A DNA stretch of 64,000 bases from Verrucomicrobiaceae bacterium (GTDB taxonomy: Bacteria; Verrucomicrobiota; Verrucomicrobiia; Verrucomicrobiales; Verrucomicrobiaceae). The translations under genes were made by a program, and so were the position numbers. Position 1 is the stretch's first letter, and every line of letters starts with the position of its first letter. Of the stretch, positions 28,954 to 36,378 are shown one piece after another. The notes under the pieces are model-generated. The model made no database searches, had not been told where the DNA came from, and saw only the letters and a program-made list of their open reading frames with translations. The stretch lies in assembly GCA_016795365.1 (NCBI GenBank), contig JAEUHN010000046.1, forward strand, positions 62,001 to 126,000, read 5' to 3'.

Positions 28954-29700
28954 ATGGGCAAGCTCACAGACAAGATCGCAGTCGTTACCGGCGCTGGCCG
29001 GGGCATTGGCAAGGCTATCGCCGAACGTTTCGCCGCCGAGGGCGCGAAGGTGGCCATTGTCAGCCGCACGGAGTCCAACTCGAAGGCCGTGGCCAACGCC
29101 TTGAACGCGATCACGGCGGACATCGCGAAGGGTTATGCCGTCGATGTAGCGGATGGCGCGGCGGTGGCCGAACTGGGCAAGCAGATCCTCGCCGACTTCG
29201 GCAAGGTGGACATCCTGGTCAACAACGCCGGCGTCACGCGCGACAACCTCATGCTGCGCATGAGCGACGAAGAGTGGGACACGGTGCTCAACACCAATTT
29301 GAAGGGCGCGTTCAACCTCGTGAAAGCCTTCCAGCGCGTGCTGCTGAAGCAGAAAGGCGCACGCATCATCAACGTCGCCAGCGTCATCGGCCTCATCGGC
29401 AACGCCGGTCAGGCCAACTACGCCGCAAGCAAGGCTGGCCTCATCGGCTTCACCAAGTCGCTCGCCCGTGAATTCGCGGGTCGCGCCGTCACGGTCAATG
29501 CCATCGCTCCCGGCTTCATCGCCACCGACATGACCGGCGGACTCGATGACAAGGTCAAGGAAGCCATCCTGCCCAAGATCCCCCTCGGCGTCATGGGCGA
29601 GGCCACCGACATCGCCAACGCTGCCGCCTTCCTCGCCAGCGACGAAGCTCGCTACATCACGGGCCAGGTGCTCGCCGTCGATGGTGGCATGGTGATGTGA
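28954..29700 (+). CDS. fabG: 3-oxoacyl-[acyl-carrier-protein] reductase
   Basis: This short-chain dehydrogenase performs the first reduction of the fatty-acid elongation cycle with NADPH. Its 248 residues are the family length. The nucleotide motif [17 protein letters not shown] is near residue 10, [14 protein letters not shown] near 90, catalytic Ser in [15 protein letters not shown] near 140, and [11 protein letters not shown] with the catalytic Tyr and Lys near 155. [13 protein letters not shown] and [11 protein letters not shown] close the protein. The NAGVTRDN and PGFIATDM wording is that of true FabG. It is not in a fab operon here; no acyl carrier or malonyl transferase gene is adjacent. 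Confidence 0.94.
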   Translation: MGKLTDKIAVVTGAGRGIGKAIAERFAAEGAKVAIVSRTESNSKAVANALNAITADIAKGYAVDVADGAAVAELGKQILADFGKVDILVNNAGVTRDNLMLRMSDEEWDTVLNTNLKGAFNLVKAFQRVLLKQKGARIINVASVIGLIGNAGQANYAASKAGLIGFTKSLAREFAGRAVTVNAIAPGFIATDMTGGLDDKVKEAILPKIPLGVMGEATDIANAAAFLASDEARYITGQVLAVDGGMVM

Positions 29701-29708
29701 TGCTGAAT

Positions 29709-29747
29709 GGCTGGATGGCTGGATGGCTGGATGGCTGGATGGCTGGA
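29709..29747. repeat. Tandem octanucleotide repeat
   Basis: The unit GGCTGGAT occurs four times perfectly, plus 7 bases of a fifth. It begins 9 bp after the fabG stop. The preceding 8 bases (TGCTGAAT) are a degenerate copy. Confidence 0.9.
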
Positions 29748-29808
29748 ACATCGGGCCAAGGGTTGAAGGCAACCGTTCTGCAGCGCTCGGCATCAAGTTT
29801 GTATCATT

Positions 29809-30025
29809 AGCCCGAAGGGCTTGCGTCTCATAGCGAAGGGTTGGTGCGCAGCGCCTACCCTGGTGGGTGACGGGGTTTGTGTGTGCCTACTCCGAAGGAG
29901 TTGCGTCATACCTCGCGAATCCAGGTGACGGAACACCGTTGGTGTTCGCCGATGGTCTTGATCGCTGCACCAGGGTAGCGGCTTCGCCGCAACCCTTCGC
30001 TATCAGACGGAAGGCCCATGGCCTT
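29809..30025. repeat. Nested palindromic repeat element
   Basis: The outer 13-bp arms TAGCGAAGGGTTG (29831-29843) and CAACCCTTCGCTA (29990-30002) are exact inverses, as are the inner 11-bp arms CTACCCTGGTG (29855-29865) and CACCAGGGTAG (29968-29978). Small hairpins sit between and outside them: AGCCC-GAA-GGGCT (29809-29821), GCGCAGCGC, ACTCC-GAA-GGAGT, GCGGC-TTC-GCCGC and AAGGCC-CAT-GGCCTT (30011-30025). The rest of the 29701-30124 gap has no gene that I can support. Confidence 0.8.
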
Positions 30026-30124
30026 CAAGACACCGCCGATTGGATTCACGAAACTTAACGGTGCGAAGTGGATGCCGTGTTGATGCTTCATCCAGCATCA
30101 AGAATCCAGTCGCCAGCATCCAGC

Positions 30125-31285
30125 TCAGCCAAACACCGCCCGCACCAGCCCCAGGGCTTTCTCGCCGGGTAGGACGCCGACTTCCATTTGGTTCATGACG
30201 TAGGCGAAGGAGATGCCGGTGTCGGGATCGGCGAAGGCGAGGCTGCCGCCGGCTCCGGGGTGACCGAAGGCACACTCGCTGGGGCCGAACATCTCGCGAA
30301 CCTTGCGGTTCGTTTCGGGATCGACGGGGTCCAGCATCATGCCCGCACTGAAGGCCGCGGGAACGCAGAGCACCGCGTCCTCGGCTTCGCTGAGCGGCTT
30401 GGTCAGGGCACGCTGAATCCACGTGGGAATGATCTGTTCGCCCTGCCACTTGCCGCCGTTGGCGAAGACGCTGTAAAACTTGGCGAGGGCGCGTGCGCTG
30501 CCCACGCCGCCCATGCTGGCGAATCCCTGAGTCCAGGTATGAGGTTGATTGAAGTCCTGCACGGCGCTCAGTCCCACCGGCGAGGCGAACGCCTGAGCGG
30601 TGATGCTACCTGGAGTGTTGAAGGCTTTCATGAAAGCCTGATCGCCAGCGGTAAGATTCATCTTGCCAGGATAGAGCGTGGCCACGCGATGGTGCTGATC
30701 CGGCGGCAGGCCAATCCAGAAATCGAGGTCCAGCGGCACGCCCAGCACTTCATCGAAGTAGTGCCCAAGAGAGTCCAGCCCTGTGATGCGGCGAACGATC
30801 TCGTCGAGGAGGAAACCAAAGGTCCGTGCGTGATAGGCCTGGCGGGACTCTCCGGGCCAGAGCGGTGTCTGTTTCTCCAGGGCCTCAATCACCGCCTCGT
30901 AGTCAAAGATGGGCACGCGCTGTGTCATCGCGCACAGACCAGCTCGATGAGACAGCAGGTCGGCGAAGGTGATCGCCTCCTTGCCACCAAGGAAAAACTC
31001 AGGCCATACTTCGGCCACCGGGGCAGTGAGCGGGAGCTGCGCTTCGTGCAGCGCCATCAGACAAGCCACAGCGGCGGGACCTTTCGTGGCAGACCACACA
31101 GGCACGAGCGTGTCAGTGGTCCAGGGCTTGGTGCGGTCGCGGCTGATGTGACCATGGGCGAGGGTGAGGGTCTCCTGTCCATCGCACCAGATGCTCACGG
31201 AGGCACCGAGTTCGCCGCGCAGGGTGAAGTTCTCCTGAAACCATCGTTCGACGGCCTCGCGTCTGTCGGGGCGCAGTCCGGTCAT
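30125..31285 (-). CDS. Beta-lactamase-fold serine hydrolase (class C/EstB-like)
   Basis: The 386-residue protein has the serine beta-lactamase/penicillin-binding fold: the nucleophile motif SATK in PVWSATKGPAAVACLMAL near residue 65, a Tyr motif YHARTFGFLLDEIVRR near 155, and HPGAGGSLAFADPDTGISFAYVMNQ near the C-terminus in place of the KTG box. The DLLSHRAGLCAM segment is also typical. There is no signal peptide, so it is probably a cytoplasmic esterase or peptidase-like enzyme rather than an antibiotic-resistance enzyme. The ATG overlaps the stop of the upstream TPR gene by 4 bp, so the pair is translationally coupled. Confidence 0.88.
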   Translation of the reverse strand: MTGLRPDRREAVERWFQENFTLRGELGASVSIWCDGQETLTLAHGHISRDRTKPWTTDTLVPVWSATKGPAAVACLMALHEAQLPLTAPVAEVWPEFFLGGKEAITFADLLSHRAGLCAMTQRVPIFDYEAVIEALEKQTPLWPGESRQAYHARTFGFLLDEIVRRITGLDSLGHYFDEVLGVPLDLDFWIGLPPDQHHRVATLYPGKMNLTAGDQAFMKAFNTPGSITAQAFASPVGLSAVQDFNQPHTWTQGFASMGGVGSARALAKFYSVFANGGKWQGEQIIPTWIQRALTKPLSEAEDAVLCVPAAFSAGMMLDPVDPETNRKVREMFGPSECAFGHPGAGGSLAFADPDTGISFAYVMNQMEVGVLPGEKALGLVRAVFG

Positions 31286-31755
31286 AGCAATTGCGAGCGC
31301 AGCGCGGCGAGGTCCGGATCTTTGCGTGCGAGGCGACGCAGCGACTTGTCCTTTTCAAAGGCGATTTCCAGGTATTGCAGCGCGCGGTCGATCTGACCGA
31401 GACGGGCGTTGTAGCAGCCGAGATTGTAATAGTAAACCGACTTGCCCTTCAGGCTCTTCGGTCCGTTTTGCAGCACCTCCATGGCTTCCGCAGTGCGGCC
31501 CAGTTCGTGCAGGCAGTAGGCCGCGTGGATGAAGCCACCAGGATCGCTGGGAGAGGCGGTGCAAAGTTCATGCGCGGCGGCCAGAGCCTCGCTCCAGCGG
31601 TGCTCGCCCATGAGGCAAAGCAGACCGATCTCGATCACATCAGAACGCTCAAAGGCCTCGCGGGGCAGGGAACGCAGCACGCGCCGGGCCTCATCAAAGA
31701 GCCCCAACTCCACATAGCCCTGTGCGGCGACGATGGTGCGGTCCTGGTCGTTCAT
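31282..31755 (-). CDS. TPR-repeat protein
   Basis: The 157-residue soluble protein is made of about four tetratricopeptide-like helix pairs, with AAQGYVELGLFDEARRVLRSLP, AAYCLHELGRTAEAMEVLQN and YNLGCYNARLGQIDRALQYLEIAF as clear repeats. No signal peptide is seen. TPR proteins are scaffolds for protein contacts. Its last codons overlap the start of the serine hydrolase gene, suggesting the two products cooperate. The 44-bp gap on its other side separates it from the divergent MurU-like gene. Confidence 0.82.
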   Translation of the reverse strand: MNDQDRTIVAAQGYVELGLFDEARRVLRSLPREAFERSDVIEIGLLCLMGEHRWSEALAAAHELCTASPSDPGGFIHAAYCLHELGRTAEAMEVLQNGPKSLKGKSVYYYNLGCYNARLGQIDRALQYLEIAFEKDKSLRRLARKDPDLAALRSQLL

Positions 31756-31799
31756 TGTTTCCGATTGCGTCGCCGATGATGAGAACGTAAAACCCGCGC

Positions 31800-32735
31800 G
31801 TGAACAAGGCTTTTGTGTTGGGTGCAGGATTGGGAGAGCGGCTGAGACCCTTAACGGAGCAGTTGCCCAAGCCGCTGATTCCCGTCTTCCATCGTCCCCT
31901 CATGACCTACGCCTTCGATCATCTGCGTGCGTCCGGGGTAGGGGAGTTCGTGGTTAATACGCACCACATTCCGACGGCCTATGACACGGCCTTCCCAGAG
32001 CATCGGTATCAAGGCTGTCCGATCCGCTTCCGCAACGAGAGCCCGGTGCGCCTCGAGACCGCAGGCGGCATCGCGAATGTGCGCGATCTCCTCGACGGGC
32101 CGGACTCCTTCTTCGTTTACAATGGCGACATCCTCACGGACCTCCCACTGGCTCCGCTCATCGCCGCGCACGCATTGAACGACAACGTGGTCACCCTCGC
32201 GCTGCGCAGTCGCGGACCCGCCTTGCACATCGCCTTTGATGAAGCGCGCGGAGTGGTCACGGACATTCGCAACAAGCTCGGTTCCGGCAATGAAGGCACG
32301 CATCTCTTCACCGGCATCTATCTCGTCAGTCCGCGATTCTTCGACTGGCTCACGCCGGGCAAAGTAGAGTCCGTGATCCCCATCTTCCTCAAGCTCATCG
32401 AGGCTGGGCACCGGGTGGGTGCGGTCGCGATTGATGACGGACAATGGTGGGACCTCGGCAGCCGGGACGCCTACCTTGAGGCCCATCGGGCGAACCTTGG
32501 CCACTCGACCTTCGGCACCATGGTGGACCTTCATCCTGACGCTTCCGTGAGTCCACAGGCCACCTTGCGCGGCACCAATGTGATAGGTCCAGGTGCCACC
32601 GTCGGCGAAGGCGCGAGCCTGGAAAACTGCATTCTCTGGCCTGATGCGCATGTGGCACCGGGCTCGCAATTGCGACGCTGCATCGTTCGTTCCCATGTCC
32701 TCGCTCAAGGGGTCCACGAGAACCACGACTTCTGA
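31800..32735 (+). CDS. murU: Nucleotidyltransferase, MurNAc-1-phosphate uridylyltransferase-like
   Basis: Translation begins at a GTG with MNKAFVLGAGLGERLRPLTEQLPKPLIPV, the sugar-nucleotide transferase signature with its Gly-rich loop and PKPLIPV lysine. FVYNGDILTDLPL carries the metal-binding Asp and the SPVRLETAGGIANV segment matches MurU-type enzymes. The C-terminal 75 residues (HPDASVSPQATLRGTNVIGPGATVGEGA) form a short left-handed hexapeptide beta-helix that the compact Pseudomonas MurU lacks. The next gene is an AmgK-like kinase. Together they would turn MurNAc into UDP-MurNAc, bypassing fosfomycin-sensitive de novo synthesis. Other NDP-sugar substrates remain possible. Confidence 0.75.
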   Translation: MNKAFVLGAGLGERLRPLTEQLPKPLIPVFHRPLMTYAFDHLRASGVGEFVVNTHHIPTAYDTAFPEHRYQGCPIRFRNESPVRLETAGGIANVRDLLDGPDSFFVYNGDILTDLPLAPLIAAHALNDNVVTLALRSRGPALHIAFDEARGVVTDIRNKLGSGNEGTHLFTGIYLVSPRFFDWLTPGKVESVIPIFLKLIEAGHRVGAVAIDDGQWWDLGSRDAYLEAHRANLGHSTFGTMVDLHPDASVSPQATLRGTNVIGPGATVGEGASLENCILWPDAHVAPGSQLRRCIVRSHVLAQGVHENHDF

Positions 32736-32779
32736 GTTCGTCCTTCATCTTTCCGTTTTCATCCTTCATCTTTTCGTCG

Positions 32780-33769
32780 ATGCCTCCCGAACACGAAGCC
32801 CTTCTCATCCTCACGCAGCAGCAGTTTCCGGCACTGACGGGCCTGCCCAGTGAGATTGAAGCCATCACCAAGGGCGGCTCGGATCGACGCTTTTTCCGCC
32901 TGCAATGGCCTGGATCAAACCAGCCCGGCATGGTGCTGATGGTTTACACCATGGCCCGGCCGGACAATCCGAAGTTCGTCCCTGCCACACGCCGCCTCGC
33001 TGCTCATGGCGTGCATGTGCCACGCATCTACGCCTTTGACGAAGACAAGCTCTGCGTCTGGCTTGAGGACCTCGGCGGCGACGATCTGCACGCTCATCAG
33101 CACGATGACTGGCCTGCCCGCCGCGCCTTGTATGAGGCAACGCTCTGTGAAGTCGCGAAGATCCACTCCATTGAGGAGTCCTCGCTTGCGAAGACCGACC
33201 TCGCTGAACTCGAGCCTCCCTTCGATGAGAAACTCTATGCCTGGGAGCAGGACTACTTCCTCACGCACTTCGTCGAAGGCCACCTGGGCAAGCGACGGAA
33301 CGATCCCGCTTTCGCCGCCGCCCATGAGTGCCTCATTGATCTCCGCAAGCGCCTGGCCAAGGAGTCTCGCTGTCTCGTGCATCGCGACTTCCAAAGCCAG
33401 AACGTGATGCTCCGCGATGGCGACGCCTGGTTCGTGGACTATCAGGGGCTGCGTCCTGGACTCGCCGAATATGACCTCGCATCGCTGTTGTTTGACCCGT
33501 ATGTGCAGTTCGAGCACAAAGAGCGCGAGGACCTAATTGCCTTCTATGCGCGCCATCGTGACGAAGACCTCATCACCTTGCGCGAGCGCTTCCATCTGTG
33601 CGCCGCACAACGCTTGATGCAGGCGCTTGGTGCCTACGGCAATCTCAGCCGCAACCAGGGCAAGCCACACTTCAAGCAGCACATCCCCGCTGCCGTGGCC
33701 AATCTCCGCTACGTGTGCGCCCAGCACCATCTGCTGGAGCCCATCGCGCAGTTTTGTGAAGGTGCGTAG
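32780..33769 (+). CDS. amgK: Aminoglycoside-phosphotransferase-fold sugar kinase, AmgK-like
   Basis: The 329-residue kinase begins with a helical segment and GGSDRRFFRLQWPG, a nucleotide-loop region. The catalytic motif CLVHRDFQSQNVMLRDG, with Asp and Asn, is near residue 205, and the metal Asp is in AWFVDYQGLRPGLAEYDLASLL. These are the phrases typical of AmgK, the anomeric MurNAc/GlcNAc kinase, and distinguish it from drug phosphotransferases. It follows the MurU-like gene by 44 bp. Its product, MurNAc-1-phosphate, would be that gene's substrate. The stop abuts the stop of the convergent exporter gene. Confidence 0.82.
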   Translation: MPPEHEALLILTQQQFPALTGLPSEIEAITKGGSDRRFFRLQWPGSNQPGMVLMVYTMARPDNPKFVPATRRLAAHGVHVPRIYAFDEDKLCVWLEDLGGDDLHAHQHDDWPARRALYEATLCEVAKIHSIEESSLAKTDLAELEPPFDEKLYAWEQDYFLTHFVEGHLGKRRNDPAFAAAHECLIDLRKRLAKESRCLVHRDFQSQNVMLRDGDAWFVDYQGLRPGLAEYDLASLLFDPYVQFEHKEREDLIAFYARHRDEDLITLRERFHLCAAQRLMQALGAYGNLSRNQGKPHFKQHIPAAVANLRYVCAQHHLLEPIAQFCEGA

Positions 33770-36151
33770 CTAGCGCAGCGTTCGCCACGCCCACGGCACA
33801 GCGAAGGCTGCGACGAACAATGTGGCCAGCACGCCGATCATAGCGCAAACGCCGAAGGTGGAGAGCCCCACGTTGTCAGACATCGCCAGCGCACCGAACG
33901 CTAGGCCGGTGGACAGGCCGCAGTAAGCCAAGGCACGTCCCACGCCAGGATCGTTCTCACCTGTTTGTTCGGTGTGCCGGAGCGAGTAAAGGATGTGGAT
34001 GTTGAAGTCGAGCCCCAGGCCGAGGCAGAGGGGGATGGTGGCGATGTTCACGAAGTTCCATTCCATGCCGAGCAAGCTCATGCCGCCGAGCAAGATAAGT
34101 CCGCTAAACGCCAGCGATCCGATGGCGAAACATCGCTCGCGCCAGGTCTTGAAGACGAAGAAGAACAGCACGAGCAGCACCGTCAGCGCGGGCAGCAACA
34201 CCCGTTGCACCTCACGAGCCATCACCGATTTGAGCTGACTGGTGAGGTAGTCCCAACCGCTGACGTGAACGCCGTCGATGGCCTGGAGTTCCTCGATCAC
34301 CGATGATTGAAAGGCGGCAAGACCTTTCGGCAAGCGCATGAAACCACAAGCAATGAAGTCGCTGCCCGAGCGATGCAATTGCCGCCCGAGAGAGTCATCC
34401 AGCTTTACGAGATCAGGCCACCGTGTCGTGCTGGTGCCAGCGGCTCCCCATTGCTCCCAGAGATCAAACACGCCCTTCGCCAAACCAAGCCCCCGCTCGT
34501 TGAAGCCCGCATCCTCGGCGGCCTTGAACATTCGTGCGCGATCACGCGCCAGTGCTAGCAGACGTGGCAGGCTGGCCTGTTGATGGGCGGGATTCGGTGC
34601 GAAAGCCGTTGGCAGGTAGTGGTTGAGAATTGCCTGGCTTGATCGAGCGCGACTCAGCACATCGCTTGCTTGCTGGAGGGAGTTGGTGAGAGCCGACTCC
34701 TTGCTCTGACGAACAACGATAGGCAGCCAGACCACACGATCCCCATCCGGCTTCATCGCCTTGTCGAAGTCCATCAGTGCTTCGAAGGACTCGCAATGCT
34801 TTGGGCGCAGCACGCTCGACCCATTGGCCACCGGCGGCAGACCGCGAGTGACGAGCGTTGCGGTGCAAATCAAGGCAAGCACGGCAATGATCACCCCCGG
34901 CCAGCGCGACGGGCGGGCGGTATCAATCACGGGCGCATGAGTGTCGCTCGCGCAGAACTTCATCGCCAGCGGAAGGAATCCGTAAAGCATCACCCCCGCG
35001 CCCACCAGAATGCCCAGCCCCGTGAGCACTCCCATCTGCGCGATGCCTGGGAGGGTGCTGAGTCCGAGCGCTCCAAACACCGCCGCCGAAGTGATCGCAC
35101 TCCACCAGATGGAGGGAAACACTCGATGATGAATCTGGCGAAAGCTCTCCCCTGGGCGGTTCATGGCTTCGTTCAATCCGAGCACGCCGAAGTCCTCGAT
35201 CATGCCCATGAGGATCGCCGCGAAGCCCATCGACATCACATTGAGCGAACCAAACATCAGTCCCGCCAGTCCCAAGGTGATCAGTCCCGTGCTCAGCATG
35301 GAAGCGAGGATGAGGAAGAGCGGCTTGATGCGGCGATGCAGCAGCCAGAACAAAAAGCCAACGATGAAGGTGATGCCGCTGATTGACTGGCTCATGTCAT
35401 TCTCCATGCCCGTGCCGATCTCCGCCTGGAATGCAGGATTGCCCGTGTAACGCACGACCACGTCCGGCTTGATAGCTTTGTTGCGCACCGTCTTGAGTTG
35501 CGCCAGCCACGCCGCCGCATCACGATAGCCGCTCATCGGCTTCGGGGCGTCGATGTAGAGCACGCGTAGGGTGCCGTCTTCATTCGCATAGCCTCCGCCA
35601 CCCATGCTCTGCATCGCCTCCGCATCCATGCCTGACCTCATTGCGGATGTTAAGCCCAGCACATCGTTCGACTCGATGGCGACGGTCAATGGATCAAGCG
35701 AAGAGCCAAGTCTTGCCACGCGAGCCTTCAAGGTCTGGGCGATCAGGTCCGGCGCCAGCGATTGCTCCAACGCCTGCACCTTGTCTGGCGGAGCATTCAG
35801 CCATGCAAAAGCCACCATCTTTAGCATGTCCTGCGGATGCGCTTCCCATGACGGCTGAAAATGAACTCGCTTCGCCAGATCCGGTTGCTTCGCGAGAGCC
35901 TCCGCGAAAGCATTCACCGCTTCATCGGCCTCCGCATCGGTCGCCGCGCGCACCGTAACGATCAACTGATCAGGACGATCATAGACCTTCTGAAACCACT
36001 TGGTGCCCTCCACCCCCGCCATGCCACGCGGCAGCAGATCCAGGATCTCGACATTGTAACTCAACCTCGAAACTCCCAGAGTCCCCAAGGCAATGATCAC
36101 GCCCAAAAGCGCGATATGAAACAGACGAAACATGCGCGCGTTCGGAAGCAT
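33770..36151 (-). CDS. RND/MMPL-superfamily exporter
   Basis: A protein of about 790 residues has an N-terminal membrane helix (FHIALLGVIIALGTLGV), a large periplasmic loop beginning DLLPRG, then five or six helices around residues 265-420 (ISGITFIVGFLFWLLHRRIKPLFLILASML). A second loop and a second helix bundle near the C-terminus (VLLVLFFFVFKTWRERCFAIGSL, then LCLGLGLDFNIHILYSLRH) follow. Two such halves are the MMPL/SSD layout. I prefer the ATG at 36151 (MLPNARMF) or 36133 over the upstream TTG. It belongs to the predicted-exporter type whose relatives move lipids or hopanoids to the outer membrane. The substrate is unknown. No operon partner is adjacent. Confidence 0.82.
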   Translation of the reverse strand: MLPNARMFRLFHIALLGVIIALGTLGVSRLSYNVEILDLLPRGMAGVEGTKWFQKVYDRPDQLIVTVRAATDAEADEAVNAFAEALAKQPDLAKRVHFQPSWEAHPQDMLKMVAFAWLNAPPDKVQALEQSLAPDLIAQTLKARVARLGSSLDPLTVAIESNDVLGLTSAMRSGMDAEAMQSMGGGGYANEDGTLRVLYIDAPKPMSGYRDAAAWLAQLKTVRNKAIKPDVVVRYTGNPAFQAEIGTGMENDMSQSISGITFIVGFLFWLLHRRIKPLFLILASMLSTGLITLGLAGLMFGSLNVMSMGFAAILMGMIEDFGVLGLNEAMNRPGESFRQIHHRVFPSIWWSAITSAAVFGALGLSTLPGIAQMGVLTGLGILVGAGVMLYGFLPLAMKFCASDTHAPVIDTARPSRWPGVIIAVLALICTATLVTRGLPPVANGSSVLRPKHCESFEALMDFDKAMKPDGDRVVWLPIVVRQSKESALTNSLQQASDVLSRARSSQAILNHYLPTAFAPNPAHQQASLPRLLALARDRARMFKAAEDAGFNERGLGLAKGVFDLWEQWGAAGTSTTRWPDLVKLDDSLGRQLHRSGSDFIACGFMRLPKGLAAFQSSVIEELQAIDGVHVSGWDYLTSQLKSVMAREVQRVLLPALTVLLVLFFFVFKTWRERCFAIGSLAFSGLILLGGMSLLGMEWNFVNIATIPLCLGLGLDFNIHILYSLRHTEQTGENDPGVGRALAYCGLSTGLAFGALAMSDNVGLSTFGVCAMIGVLATLFVAAFAVPWAWRTLR

Positions 36152-36378
36152 TGAAACGGCGTGGTGTCCAATGTCCGTCAATGTCGGGACGAGGATGTGC
36201 CTCCTCGTCCATTCATCGCGAATCCCGAAGGGGACCCTAAAGTCACAGGACCTAATCCAGCGAGCCCCAGCGTTCCCCCTGTTGTTGCTATACCAGTCTA
36301 TGATTGACTTTTGTGAGTCTGATCATTCGATCACATTTTTGATTCGTTTCGTATCAACGCCCTTATCTTGTTTTCTTC

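Noticed and set aside
30125..31285. Antibiotic-resistance beta-lactamase
   Set aside because: There is no signal peptide and the KTG box is replaced by HPGAGG; an esterase or peptidase-type role fits better.
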